Both the position numbers and the translations under genes were made by a program. This document shows positions 46,006-55,756 of a DNA stretch of 64,000 nt, piece after piece. Source of the DNA: Pseudomonas fluorescens (GTDB taxonomy: Bacteria > Pseudomonadota > Gammaproteobacteria > Pseudomonadales > Pseudomonadaceae); the NCBI RefSeq assembly GCF_902497875.1, contig NZ_CABVHY010000014.1, positions 123,967 through 187,966 on the forward strand, written 5' to 3'. The number at the start of each line of letters is the position of its first letter. Positions within the stretch are counted from its first letter, which is position 1. The notes beneath the pieces were generated by a model that was not told where the DNA came from, did not search any database, and saw only the letters and a list, made by a program, of their open reading frames with translations.

Positions 46006-48891
46006 ATGGGCCAGCAAGATATTGTTGCATCGCAAGATGAAGGGCTTACCTCACAGCTCGGACTGTTTCAACACCTGAGCCATCTGCAGCGCCTCAATAC
46101 CCAGAACGTCCTTGACGCCATACAGCAGCGCCAGGCGAAAACCTTCGCGCCTTTAAGCCAGGGTCAACTCAAAAACCCCACGGCTGAGGACTGGCAGGAA
46201 TACTTTACCGACCTCAGCCAACGCAGCCTGCTGTTCTGGGACACCTTGCGTCAGCGCGGCGACAATACCCTGGCCCACGAACGCGCCGGGTACCCGCTGC
46301 TGCTCAAGTTCAATCATGAAACGCTGATTGCCGGCACCGACCTGCCGCGCCCGGTCAATTACTCACTGTTGCGAATCCTTCCCGGGCCAGATCAAAAAAT
46401 CGACCGCAACAGCCCGCCAGTGATCATCATTGATCCACGAGGCGGCCACGGCTCGGGTATCGGCGGCTTCAAACAGGATTCGGTCATCGGCGAAAGCCTC
46501 AGAGCCGGCCATCCGACCTATTTCATCTCCTTCAGCCATGCACCTGCACCCGGACAAACCCTGGCGGATATCAGCGAAGCCCAGGCCCGGTTCATCGAAC
46601 GGGTCAGCACCCTGCATCCCGACAGCGGCAAGCCGGTGATCATCGGCAACTGCCAGGCCGGCTGGGCGTTGATGGAGTTGGCGGCAACCCGTCCGGAACT
46701 GCCTGGCCTGATCATCGTTAATGGCGCGCCTTTGTCCTATTGGGCCGGGGTCAATGGACGCAATCCGATGCGATATAGCGGCGGCCTGTTGGGTGGCGGC
46801 TGGATGACTCGCCTGGGCAGTGACCTGGGCAACGACCGTTTCGACGGAACCTGGCTGGTCAGCAACTTCGAGAACCTTGACCCGGCCAACACTTATTGGG
46901 GCAAGTATTACCAGCTGTTCACTGAGGTCGACAGCGAAGCCGCGCGCTTCCTTGACTTCGAACGCTGGTGGGGCAGCCCGACCTTGCTCAACGGCGAAGA
47001 AATCGAGATGATTGTCGACGACCTGTTCATCGGCAACCAACTGTCCGGCGGTCTTGGCCGCAAGAGCAGCGGGTTTGACCTGAAACGGATCGAAGTACCG
47101 GTGGTGGTGTTCTGCTCCTACGGGGATAACATCACCCCACCGCAGCAGGCGCTGAACTGGATCACCGATGTCTATCCGAGTGACCTTGCGTTGCACGACG
47201 CCGGGCGCACTATCGTCTATCTGCGGCACGCCAGCATCGGCCATCTGGGAATCTTCGTTTCCGGCAAGGTTGCCCGGCGCGAACACCGTGAGCTTCTCGG
47301 CGCGGTCGAGGCGATCAATGCCTTGCCGTCGGGGCTGTACGAACTGCTGATCGACGATCTGCCGGCCCCGGCAGGCAGCGCGGCAGACGCGAAATACAGC
47401 GTGCGTTTCGAAGCGAGAAAAATCGCCGATATCCATGCTGACAGCCAGCCAGCGCGAGATGACGATCGCGAGTTCACGCTGGTAGAACGCGCCTCGGAAA
47501 TCAACAGTACGCTTTACGACAGCTTCGTCCGTCCATGGCTGCGTCAGCTGATCAATGAGCCGGCTGCCGAACTGATACGCCGGGCCCATCCCTTCCATCA
47601 GCAACGGATGCTATTGAGCAGCTTGAACCCGGCGCTCTGGTGGCTTCCAGGCAGCGCCCACCAGGTGCGCAGCGACCGTCGCCCGGCAGCCAAGGACAAC
47701 CCGTTGCTGGCCTGGCAGGCGCTGTTCTCCAACCAGATACAGGACGCACTGGACGCTTTTCGCGATGTGCGTGACGCCACTCAGGAGCTGTGTTTCTACG
47801 GTGTTTATGGTGCACTGAGCAGTTTTGCCGGCAACCCACCCGGGCGTAATCTCCAGGAACATGCCGACCTGCAGGACCAGGCGCTCATCGAACGCCTGCA
47901 AACAGCCCTGCCCGAGGGCGGCCCGTTGCAAGCCTTGGTGCGGATCCTGTTTCTGCTCAGCCGCAACAGCGACCAGGCCGGCAAGGAAAGCATCGAGAAA
48001 CTGATCCAGCAAGTGCATGTCCTGGTCCAGGACTACAGCGCCGAACCGGCTGCCCTTCGCGAAGCCATACGACTGCAGAACCTGCTGGTATTTACCCACC
48101 CGCAGGAAAGCTTGCGCACTCTGCCCCTGCTGCTTCCAGACCCAGCGACACGCCAGCAGGTGCTCTCCGCCGTCGGGTTGTTAATGCCTGAACTGCTGAC
48201 CACTGGCGCTGAAGGCGAAGTCTGGCGCGAGCTGCATGCGCTGCTCGACGTTCCCCTGCCTGGCTTCAGCCTGAGCCAACCGCCCAGTGAAGTCGATGTC
48301 CAGCCGACGCCGGCACCGCTGAAGCCGTCGCCGATTGTGGCGGCGCCGCCGGCAGAGGTCGCTGCGCCAAAGGTCGAACAAACAGCGCCTGTTGCGCCGA
48401 CCGTAGCGCCTGTCAAAGCCAAGACCAGCAAACCGAAGATTCAGCGCGCCAAGGCCAGCACCATCGCGCCAGTGAAAACCCAGGCCAAAAATCCTCCGGC
48501 CGTGGCATTGCCGATCGCTGAAACGCCACCACCGGTGCTGGTGCCTACCCCTGCAAAAAAAACTCCGGCCGTGACATTGCCGATCGCTGAGACGCCACCA
48601 TCGGTGCCGGTGCCTACCCCTGCCAAAAACCCTCCGGTCGTGGCATTGCCGATCGCTGAGACGCCACCATCGGTACCGGTGCCTACCCCTGCCAAAAAAA
48701 CTCCGGCCGTGACATTGCCGATCGCTGAGACGCCAGCACCGGTGCCTACCCCTGCCAAAAACCCTCCGGCCGTGACATTGCCGATCGCTGAAACTCAACC
48801 ACCGGCACCTGTGCCCACCCCCGCCGCCACGGATACAACGCCAGCACCTAAGGGCAAGGGCAAAAAAGCCGCCAAAAGGACCAAGCCGTAA
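46006..48891 (+). CDS. DUF3141 protein, PhbX-like, alpha/beta hydrolase with PHA-synthase-like Cys
   Basis: 961 residues. Residues about 1-460 form an alpha/beta-hydrolase fold related to PHA synthases; the nucleophile elbow reads GNCQAG with C216, a lipase-like box with Cys in place of Ser. The middle (470-760) is helical. The tail (about 765-961) is Pro/Ala/Lys-rich with five near-identical 21-23-residue repeats. Divergent from the phasin gene. In P. extremaustralis a gene of unknown role, phbX, follows phbF and phbP, which this resembles. AGGAGA lies 9 bases before the start. Confidence 0.8.
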   Translation: MGQQDIVASQDEGLTSQLGLFQHLSHLQRLNTQNVLDAIQQRQAKTFAPLSQGQLKNPTAEDWQEYFTDLSQRSLLFWDTLRQRGDNTLAHERAGYPLLLKFNHETLIAGTDLPRPVNYSLLRILPGPDQKIDRNSPPVIIIDPRGGHGSGIGGFKQDSVIGESLRAGHPTYFISFSHAPAPGQTLADISEAQARFIERVSTLHPDSGKPVIIGNCQAGWALMELAATRPELPGLIIVNGAPLSYWAGVNGRNPMRYSGGLLGGGWMTRLGSDLGNDRFDGTWLVSNFENLDPANTYWGKYYQLFTEVDSEAARFLDFERWWGSPTLLNGEEIEMIVDDLFIGNQLSGGLGRKSSGFDLKRIEVPVVVFCSYGDNITPPQQALNWITDVYPSDLALHDAGRTIVYLRHASIGHLGIFVSGKVARREHRELLGAVEAINALPSGLYELLIDDLPAPAGSAADAKYSVRFEARKIADIHADSQPARDDDREFTLVERASEINSTLYDSFVRPWLRQLINEPAAELIRRAHPFHQQRMLLSSLNPALWWLPGSAHQVRSDRRPAAKDNPLLAWQALFSNQIQDALDAFRDVRDATQELCFYGVYGALSSFAGNPPGRNLQEHADLQDQALIERLQTALPEGGPLQALVRILFLLSRNSDQAGKESIEKLIQQVHVLVQDYSAEPAALREAIRLQNLLVFTHPQESLRTLPLLLPDPATRQQVLSAVGLLMPELLTTGAEGEVWRELHALLDVPLPGFSLSQPPSEVDVQPTPAPLKPSPIVAAPPAEVAAPKVEQTAPVAPTVAPVKAKTSKPKIQRAKASTIAPVKTQAKNPPAVALPIAETPPPVLVPTPAKKTPAVTLPIAETPPSVPVPTPAKNPPVVALPIAETPPSVPVPTPAKKTPAVTLPIAETPAPVPTPAKNPPAVTLPIAETQPPAPVPTPAATDTTPAPKGKGKKAAKRTKP
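48484..48822 (+). repeat. In-frame 69-bp tandem repeats in the DUF3141 gene tail
   Basis: Units begin GCCAAAAA at 48484, 48553, 48622, 48691 and 48754 (69, 69, 69, 63 bases apart). Each encodes a variant of AK(N/K)(P/T)PAV(A/T)LPIAETPP followed by a VPTP-type end. The 63-base unit lost two codons, so reading frame is kept. Such repeats are prone to length change by slippage. Confidence 0.9.
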
Positions 48892-48914
48892 TGATCCCCC
48901 GTGCCGGTGCCGGG

Positions 48915-49955
48915 TCAGACCGGCACTGCTTGCCCGATCCGAAACGGCGACTCGTCGACTCGATACTGACCGGGGGTCATGCCGAACCAACGGATGCAGG
49001 CCTTGTGGAAACTGCTGTGGTCGTGGAATCCGAGCAGGTAAGTCACATGCTTCATATTGAAATGGGAATGGCGCAAGTAGAAGTCGGCCAACTGCCGACG
49101 CACATCGTTGAGGACATCCTTGAACTGCGTGCCATCCTTCTCGAGCGCCCGTTGCAGCGTTCGCTTGCTGATATTCAGCGCGGCCGCAATCGACTCCATA
49201 TCACACTGGCCTTGCCCCTGGCTCAGGCGCTCGGTGATCAACGCACGAATCCTGCACACAATGGTGAAGCCGTACAACAGCTCCAGCTGAGCTTCGGCAA
49301 AACTGTCATGGAGCATGGCCAGCTTCTCGTTGGCCATGCTCAACGGACGCAGAAGCTCCTGGCCATCAAACAGGATGCTGTCATAGGCCGCGCCGAAACG
49401 CAGCTGACAGCCAAACAGTCGATGATGCTCCGAGAGGTCTTCAGGTTCGGGGTAGGTAAACTCGATACTCAGCGGTTGCGGCGATTTACCACCGGTCAGC
49501 CAGCGGCAGAAACCCAGCAGCGAACCAAGGCTGGCATCGGTGTACTGCCGGGGCTTGATCGAACCCCGTTGCTGATGATCAAGCGCGGCCAGGCGATAAT
49601 GTTGCTGCTCCTGGACAAAAAACATGCTGAAGCCAGTGCCGATCAACGGGCTGAAACGAACCAGGCGTTCGAGGGCCTTTTTCAGGTTCAAGCTGGACAT
49701 CATGGTGTAGCCGACGATCTGAAAAATACCCGGATGAAAGTTTTCGTAGGCCTTCAAACCAATGTTCGGATCGCCGGAGGCCTGAGCCGCCAGATCCCAT
49801 AGACGATAGATAGCGCTTCGCTCGCAGAATGATCCCGGTTGATCTGCGAGTGTTAAATCAAGTCCAACCTCCTGGCACAGGCTGGCAACATCCAGTCCTT
49901 GCGCCGAAAGCGTATTCGCCAGCACGCTGGCATAGCCTGAACTCATTCTATACAT
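48915..49955 (-). CDS. phbR: AraC-family regulator, PhbR-like
   Basis: 346 residues from the ATG at 49955 with GAGGA upstream; a TTG at 49982 is an alternative. N-terminal OruR/ArgR-type ligand domain (about 10-200), C-terminal AraC double helix-turn-helix (MESIAAALNISKRTLQRAL, and VTYLLGFHDHSSFHKACIRWFGMTP). It is divergent from phaB, the position of phbR, an activator of phbBAC, in Pseudomonas sp. 61-3. A hairpin GTGCCGGT/ACCGGCAC (48901-48926) separates it from the convergent DUF3141 gene. Confidence 0.85.
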   Translation of the reverse strand: MYRMSSGYASVLANTLSAQGLDVASLCQEVGLDLTLADQPGSFCERSAIYRLWDLAAQASGDPNIGLKAYENFHPGIFQIVGYTMMSSLNLKKALERLVRFSPLIGTGFSMFFVQEQQHYRLAALDHQQRGSIKPRQYTDASLGSLLGFCRWLTGGKSPQPLSIEFTYPEPEDLSEHHRLFGCQLRFGAAYDSILFDGQELLRPLSMANEKLAMLHDSFAEAQLELLYGFTIVCRIRALITERLSQGQGQCDMESIAAALNISKRTLQRALEKDGTQFKDVLNDVRRQLADFYLRHSHFNMKHVTYLLGFHDHSSFHKACIRWFGMTPGQYRVDESPFRIGQAVPV

Positions 49956-50023
49956 AGCGTCCTCAATGACCTGTGGAACCAAACATCCTGTCTAGAGCCA
50001 TTCCTGACCTGTGCGAATGAATA

Positions 50024-50094
50024 TAAACCATGTTGAACCTATATGAACCATTCGTTTAGTTTTATGTCCTGAGCGCAGTTGTCCTGAGCGCAGT
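50024..50094. promoter_or_regulatory. Phased and tandem repeats in the phbR/phaB promoter
   Basis: Three hexamers TAAACC, TGAACC, TGAACC start at 50024, 50034 and 50044, i.e. one per helical turn. They are followed by a perfect 15-bp tandem direct repeat TGTCCTGAGCGCAGT at 50065-50079 and 50080-50094. AraC-type proteins bind direct repeats, so these are likely PhbR sites. Confidence 0.55.
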
Positions 50095-50252
50095 ATAGGC
50101 GCTGCACGTTTCAGTTTTTTTTTGGCCAGTCATATCAAAATGCCACCATGGCACCGCAGGACATCAATCAGTCACCTTCAAACACTTCCTCTGTTCTCGC
50201 CAATCCCGAACAATCCCTTACATCTTGCAACGCAAAACAAAAGGGAACGCGT

Positions 50253-50999
50253 ATGAAGTCGGTTGGTCGTCTTGCATTGGTAACGGGTGGCATGGGTGGC
50301 ATTGGCACAGCAATCAGCCAACGCCTGTTCAAGGATGGGTTCAAGGTCATTGTCGGCTGCAGTGCAAATTCGAGCCGCAAAGACGACTGGATGGCAACTC
50401 AACTGGCGGCTGGCTATCAATTCGAATGCGTCGAAACCGACATCACCGACTGGGAATCGACCCGCAAGGCTTTTGAGATGGTTCGGGAACAATTCGGGCC
50501 GATCGACGTACTGGTCAACAATGCTGGCATCACTCGTGACGCGTCCTTCCGCAAGCTCACCCCGGAAGACTGGAACACGGTGATCGGGACCAACCTCAAC
50601 AGTTTGTTCAACACCTCCAAGCAAGTCATTGAAGGCATGCTGTCCAAGGGTTGGGGGCGGATCATCAACATCTCGTCGATCAACGGCCAGCGTGGCCAGT
50701 TCGGTCAGACCAACTACTCGGCAGCCAAGGCCGGCATCCATGGTTTCACCATGGCACTGGCGCGGGAAGTTTCCGGCAAGGGCGTGACCGTCAACACCGT
50801 CTCCCCAGGCTACATTCAGACCGACATGACTGCGGCAATCCGCAAAGACATTCTGGACGGCATGATTGCCGGCATTCCGGTCGGCCGTCTTGGTCAACCT
50901 GAAGAAATCGCTTCGATCGTCGCCTGGCTGGCCAGCGATGAATCTGGCTACAGCACCGGTGCCGACTTCTCGGTAAACGGCGGCATGAACATGCAGTAA
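50253..50999 (+). CDS. phaB: Acetoacetyl-CoA reductase
   Basis: 248 residues of the SDR family, NADPH-dependent, making (R)-3-hydroxybutyryl-CoA for [11 protein letters not shown] at the N-terminus, catalytic Ser in [11 protein letters not shown] and the YSAAK motif are intact. Start at 50253 with AAGGGA upstream; a frame from 50148 is rejected. First gene of phaBAC, 71 bases before phaA, downstream of the repeat-rich phbR/phaB promoter. Confidence 0.94.
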   Translation: MKSVGRLALVTGGMGGIGTAISQRLFKDGFKVIVGCSANSSRKDDWMATQLAAGYQFECVETDITDWESTRKAFEMVREQFGPIDVLVNNAGITRDASFRKLTPEDWNTVIGTNLNSLFNTSKQVIEGMLSKGWGRIINISSINGQRGQFGQTNYSAAKAGIHGFTMALAREVSGKGVTVNTVSPGYIQTDMTAAIRKDILDGMIAGIPVGRLGQPEEIASIVAWLASDESGYSTGADFSVNGGMNMQ

Positions 51000-51070
51000 C
51001 CCCATCAGGGCATGGATGCCCTGGTCCTGTTCGACGAATCTTGTCTTTTCAATGTTCAATGAGGTCACGC

Positions 51071-52249
51071 ATGAACGAAGTCGTAATCCTTGCCGCTACT
51101 CGTACCGCCATCGGCAGTTTTCAAGGCGCTTTGGCCGCGATTCCCGCGACCGAACTGGGTGCTGCAGTGATTCGCCGTCTGCTGGAGCAGACGGGTATCG
51201 ACGCTGCGCAAATTGATGAAGTCATCCTCGGCCAGGTACTGACTGCCGGCGCCGGGCAAAATCCGGCACGCCAGACCGCTATCAAGGCCGGTTTGCCACA
51301 TACCACCCCGGCCCTGACCCTGAACAAGGTCTGCGGCTCCGGCCTCAAGGCAGTCCAGCTCGCAGTCCAGGCAATCCGTTGCGGCGACGCCGAGTTGATC
51401 ATCGCTGGCGGCCAGGAAAACATGAGCCTGGCTCCCTATGTTCTGCCCAAGGCCCGCACCGGTCTGCGCATGGGCCATGCGCAACTGCAGGACACCATGA
51501 TCCAGGATGGCCTGTGGGATGCCTTCAACGATTACCACATGGGCATCACCGCCGAGAATCTGGCGCAGAAGTACGAGATCACTCGTGAAGCACAAGATGC
51601 CTTCGCTGCCGCTTCGCAACAGAAAGCTGCCGCGGCCATCGAGGGCGGGCGTTTCCAGAGCGAGATCACCCCGATCCTGATTCCTCAGCGCAAAGGCGAT
51701 CCGCTGGTTTTTGACACCGACGAACAGCCGCGTGTCGATAGCACCGCCGATGCCTTGGCGAAACTGAAGCCGGCATTCAAGAAAGACGGCAGCGTCACCG
51801 CCGGCAACTCTTCGACGCTCAACGATGGTGCAGCCGTGCTGCTGCTGGCCAGCGCCGCTAAAGCGCAAGAGCTGGGCCTTCCGGTACTGGCACGAATCAA
51901 AGCCTATGCCAGCGCCGGTGTCGACCCGTCGATCATGGGCATCGGCCCGGTCCCGGCTACCCGCCTGACCTTGCAAAAGGCCGGCTGGAGCATCGACGAC
52001 CTGGACCTGATCGAAGCCAACGAAGCCTTCTCCGCCCAGTCGCTGGCAGTGGGCAAAGAGTTGGGTTGGGACACCAACAAAGTCAACGTCAACGGCGGCG
52101 CGATCGCCCTGGGCCATCCGATCGGCGCGTCAGGTGCACGGATCCTCGTGTCGCTGGTGCACGAACTGATCCGTCGTGACGGCAAGAAGGGTCTGGCAAC
52201 CTTGTGCATCGGTGGCGGACAAGGCGTCGGCCTGGCTATCGAGCGCTAG
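51071..52249 (+). CDS. phaA: Acetyl-CoA acetyltransferase (beta-ketothiolase)
   Basis: 392 residues, thiolase family, condensing two acetyl-CoA to acetoacetyl-CoA. The active-site cysteine is in [12 protein letters not shown], the histidine in [15 protein letters not shown] and the second cysteine in LCIGGGQG. Start at 51071 with a GAGG-type site upstream. Second gene of phaBAC. Confidence 0.94.
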   Translation: MNEVVILAATRTAIGSFQGALAAIPATELGAAVIRRLLEQTGIDAAQIDEVILGQVLTAGAGQNPARQTAIKAGLPHTTPALTLNKVCGSGLKAVQLAVQAIRCGDAELIIAGGQENMSLAPYVLPKARTGLRMGHAQLQDTMIQDGLWDAFNDYHMGITAENLAQKYEITREAQDAFAAASQQKAAAAIEGGRFQSEITPILIPQRKGDPLVFDTDEQPRVDSTADALAKLKPAFKKDGSVTAGNSSTLNDGAAVLLLASAAKAQELGLPVLARIKAYASAGVDPSIMGIGPVPATRLTLQKAGWSIDDLDLIEANEAFSAQSLAVGKELGWDTNKVNVNGGAIALGHPIGASGARILVSLVHELIRRDGKKGLATLCIGGGQGVGLAIER

Positions 52250-52418
52250 TCAACGCCTGATCATCAGCCAACTGCGCGGGGCCTGGAATCCTCGCTCCGC
52301 GCATCAGGCTGGCGTCAACAGTACTGCCCTCCTTACCTACTGTCGCTGCGCCGTACTCCGGCACGGCGCGGCTTTTTTTCTGCCCGGCTTATCTGCGTGG
52401 GCAAGGAGCTCTAGCTCT

Positions 52419-54128
52419 ATGGACAATAATACGCAAACCTTCAATACCTATTGGTCAGGTCAGGTGCCCTTCATCGCCTCTTTTGCGGTGCAACAATTGC
52501 GACTCTGGGTCAGTACCAATCCATGGTTTTCCGGGCATGATCACAATGCCTGGTTCGACCTGCCGGGCGAAACCCTGGACACTCTCCAGTCCGACTACCA
52601 GTTCCAGTGGGGCCAACTCGGCCAACAGCTGCTGACCGGCAAGCCCTTCAGCTTCGACGACCGACGTTTTGCCAGCGGCAACTGGAGCGAGCCATTTTTC
52701 GGCTCCCTCGCCGCCTTTTACCTGCTCAACTCCAGCTTTATGCTGAAACTGCTCGAGAAGCTGCTGATCAATGATCAGAAGCCGCGCCAACGCCTGCGCT
52801 ACCTGGTCGAGCAAGCCATCGCCGCCAGTGCGCCGAGCAATTTCCTGACCAGCAACCCTGATGCCCTCGAGCGTATCGTCGAGACCCAGGGTGCCAGCCT
52901 GTTAAGCGGCCTGCTGCACATGGCCAGCGACATGAAAGAAGGCAAGATGCGTCAGTGCGACAGCGGCGCCTTCAAGGTTGGCGTCGACCTGGCCAACACC
53001 CCCGGCGAAGTGGTGTTCGAGAATGAGCTGTTCCAGCTGATTCAGTACTACCCGCAAAGCGAAACCCAGTACCTGCGCCCGGTATTCGTGGTGCCGCCGT
53101 CGATTAACAAGTACTACATTCTTGACCTGCGCCCGGACAACTCGATGGTCCGCCATCTGCTGGAACAGGGACATCCGGTGTTCATGATGTCCTGGCGCAA
53201 CTTTGACGAAGAGACCGCCGGCACTACCTGGGAAGAGCTGATTCAGAACGGGGTGATCAAGGCCCTGCAAGTGACTCGGGAAATCAGTGGCGAACCGCGC
53301 CCCAATTGCGTGGGTTTCTGCATCGGTGGCACGCTGTTGAGCACTGCGCTGGCGGTACTGGCGGCACGCGGCGACAAAGAGATCGGCAGCGTGAGCCTGT
53401 TGACCACCTTCCTCGACTACGTCGATACCGGGCCGATCGACATCTTCGTCGACGAGAAAATGGTCGCCTACCGGGAACGCACTATCGGCGGCATCAATGG
53501 ACCGGTCGGTCTGTTCAGTGGCCAGGACATGGGCAATACGTTCTCGCTGCTGCGCCCCAACGACCTGTGGTGGAACTACAACGTCGACAAATACCTCAAG
53601 GGACAAAAGCCGATCCCGCTCGATCTGCTGTTCTGGAACAACGACAGCACCAACCTTCCCGGCCCGATGTACTGCTGGTACCTGCGCCACACCTATCTGC
53701 AGAACGACCTGAAATCGGGCGAGCTGGAGTGCGCTGGAGTCAAAGTGGATCTGAGTGCGATTGATGCGCCGGCCTACTTCCTCGCCACCCATGACGATCA
53801 CATCGTGCCGTGGAGAAGCGCTTTCGCCGGCACCCAGCTGCTCTCCGGGAACAAGCGTTTTGTACTGGGCGCATCCGGGCATATCGCCGGCGTGATCAAT
53901 CCTCCGGCCAAAGAGAAACGCCATTACTGGACCAACAATCGGGTCACGAAAAACCCCGACACCTGGTTCAAGAATGCCGAACAGCATCCCGGCAGCTGGT
54001 GGAATGACTGGTTCGCCTGGCTGGCTGGCCACGCCGGCGAGCGTAAGGCCGCGGTGAAGCAGGTTGGCAATGACAATTACCCGCCTCTGGAACCCGCTCC
54101 AGGCCGTTATGTCATGAACGAAGCCTAG
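52419..54128 (+). CDS. phaC: Class I poly(3-hydroxybutyrate) synthase
   Basis: 569 residues. It polymerises (R)-3-hydroxyacyl-CoA on granules. The lipase-like box GFCIGG carries the catalytic C301, and the partner Asp and His regions (ATHDDHIVPW, LGASGHIAGVINPP) are present. Size and sequence fit the short-chain-length PhbC of Pseudomonas rather than the class II PhaC1/C2 of medium-chain producers. AAGGAG is 10 bases upstream. A 169-base gap after phaA holds no gene. Confidence 0.93.
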   Translation: MDNNTQTFNTYWSGQVPFIASFAVQQLRLWVSTNPWFSGHDHNAWFDLPGETLDTLQSDYQFQWGQLGQQLLTGKPFSFDDRRFASGNWSEPFFGSLAAFYLLNSSFMLKLLEKLLINDQKPRQRLRYLVEQAIAASAPSNFLTSNPDALERIVETQGASLLSGLLHMASDMKEGKMRQCDSGAFKVGVDLANTPGEVVFENELFQLIQYYPQSETQYLRPVFVVPPSINKYYILDLRPDNSMVRHLLEQGHPVFMMSWRNFDEETAGTTWEELIQNGVIKALQVTREISGEPRPNCVGFCIGGTLLSTALAVLAARGDKEIGSVSLLTTFLDYVDTGPIDIFVDEKMVAYRERTIGGINGPVGLFSGQDMGNTFSLLRPNDLWWNYNVDKYLKGQKPIPLDLLFWNNDSTNLPGPMYCWYLRHTYLQNDLKSGELECAGVKVDLSAIDAPAYFLATHDDHIVPWRSAFAGTQLLSGNKRFVLGASGHIAGVINPPAKEKRHYWTNNRVTKNPDTWFKNAEQHPGSWWNDWFAWLAGHAGERKAAVKQVGNDNYPPLEPAPGRYVMNEA

Positions 54129-54180
54129 GCTTTGGTGAACCGTGTCTGAAAATCGCTTGGGGTGACGCCCAGGCGGTTAC

Positions 54181-54203
54181 CCTTGCCGACTTCGTCGGCA
54201 AGG
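54181..54203 (+). terminator. Hairpin after phaC
   Basis: CCTTGCCGA-cttcg-TCGGCAAGG, nine pairs, 52 bases after the phaC stop, without a clear T run. Likely marks the end of the phaBAC transcript. Confidence 0.5.
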
Positions 54204-54282
54204 CATAAGGCTATTCAAGCCGCCCCCAAATACCTCCACCTCGAGTGTCTCCAGAACCTCCCCCCACGTCACAATCGATCCG

Positions 54283-54717
54283 CTAAATCAGCGACAGCGT
54301 GCGCTGATCGGCATGGCCGGCGAAATACTGGTCCAACGCGGTACGGAAAATATTGCCGTCGGCCGCGACGAGGTCGAACAGGGTCATGCAGGAATGGAAC
54401 TTCATGTGATCCGGCGTTCCGAATATCGACTGGATCGAAGCCCCCTGCAGTTGCGTCACCAACCGGGTACAGCTTTCCAGGCGTGGACCCAGTAGCGAAT
54501 GCTGGAGATACGCAGTGGCCTCCTCCAGCGAGGTAATGGCGAAATACTTGGACATGTCGCTGTGCCCCAGGCCAGCGTACTGCGGGAAGACAAACCACAT
54601 CCAGTGGCTGCGCTTGTGGCCGTTGCGCAGCTCGGCCTGTATTCGAGCAAAAACCGGGTTCTGCGCTTGAACGAAGCGCTGCAGAGAAAACGGATCAATG
54701 CTGTCGGTGCTTCTCAT
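54283..54717 (-). CDS. DUF1810 family protein
   Basis: 144 residues from the ATG at 54717. The family signature HKRSHWMWFVFPQYAGLG and the later SIFGTPDHMKFHSCMTLF are present. Cytoplasmic, with unknown function. It ends 30 bases before the next gene upstream on the same strand, so the two may be co-transcribed. Confidence 0.85.
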   Translation of the reverse strand: MRSTDSIDPFSLQRFVQAQNPVFARIQAELRNGHKRSHWMWFVFPQYAGLGHSDMSKYFAITSLEEATAYLQHSLLGPRLESCTRLVTQLQGASIQSIFGTPDHMKFHSCMTLFDLVAADGNIFRTALDQYFAGHADQRTLSLI

Positions 54718-54747
54718 CTCGGCACACCTCAAGGCTCGGGGTTTGGT

Positions 54748-55569
54748 TCAGACCATCGCCAATGGATGCTTGCGTTTGGGCGCGCAGAACACCCGGTCGA
54801 TCGCCTGCAAGTCTTCTGCGTCAAGGGTCAATCCTGCCGCGGCGGCATTGCGCCGGACATGCTCGAGCTTGACCGCCTTGGGAATGGCAATCACCCCTTG
54901 CTGGCGCAGCACCCAGGCCAGCGCTACCTGGGCCGTGGTCACCTCATGGCGATTGGCGATGTGCTTGAGCGTCGGGCTGCTCAGCAGTTCTCCCCCCTGG
55001 GCAATCGGGCAGTACGCCATCAGTGGCAGGTTGTGCTGCTGCCACCAGGGCAGCAGCTCGAATTCGATGCCACGCTGTTCGATGTTGTAGAGCACCTGAT
55101 CGGTCGCGCAGGCCGGTGAGGCCAGTTCCTGCAGATCCGAGACGTCGAAATTGGAGACACCCCAACGCCGAATCTTACCCGCTTCGCGCAACCGCTCGAA
55201 GGCCTCGACCGTTTCTTCAAGGGGATACTGGCCGCGCCAATGCAGCAGGTACAGATCAAGATGGTCGGTGCCCAGGCGTTTCAGACTGGCCTCGCACGCG
55301 AGAGGGATACCTTTGCGACTGGCATGGTGCGGGTAGACCTTACTGACCAGAAACACTCGGTCCCGCTGGCCACGGATCGCTTCACCCACCACTTCCTCGG
55401 CACCGCCCTCGGCGTACATTTCCGCGGTATCGATCAGGTTCATGCCCAGTTCGATGCCCGCTTGCAACGCTGCCACCTCATGAGCGCGTTGCTGCGAATC
55501 TTCCCCCATGCGCCAGGTTCCCTGGCCGATGACAGGGACCGATACTCCGGCCAGATCGAGCATTCGCAT
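54748..55569 (-). CDS. Aldo/keto reductase
   Basis: 273 residues, TIM-barrel NADPH reductase. Catalytic Asp and Tyr in NLIDTAEMYAEGGAE, Lys in LVSKVYP and His in LYLLHWRG are intact. The substrate is unknown. The ribosome site (GGAG) lies just before the ATG at 55569. Same strand as DUF1810. Confidence 0.9.
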   Translation of the reverse strand: MRMLDLAGVSVPVIGQGTWRMGEDSQQRAHEVAALQAGIELGMNLIDTAEMYAEGGAEEVVGEAIRGQRDRVFLVSKVYPHHASRKGIPLACEASLKRLGTDHLDLYLLHWRGQYPLEETVEAFERLREAGKIRRWGVSNFDVSDLQELASPACATDQVLYNIEQRGIEFELLPWWQQHNLPLMAYCPIAQGGELLSSPTLKHIANRHEVTTAQVALAWVLRQQGVIAIPKAVKLEHVRRNAAAAGLTLDAEDLQAIDRVFCAPKRKHPLAMV

Positions 55570-55756
55570 GACTATCTCCTGCAGGCATTCGCTGACTATT
55601 CATGTGGCAGTGATTAAGCCAAGAGGTTCAATTCCGGTGTGACTACGCACCATTCAAGTGCAGATTAACCATCAACTGCTAGTGTTAAGCCTACGCGCAA
55701 GGCCTCCTGACCCGTCTTGCTTGCGCCTTCTCTCTAATGGCCACAGGTGGAACACC

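Noticed and set aside
48181..48990. Minus-strand frame rich in CRWW/DRQCH repeats
   Set aside because: It is the antisense of the Pro-rich tandem repeats in the DUF3141 gene.
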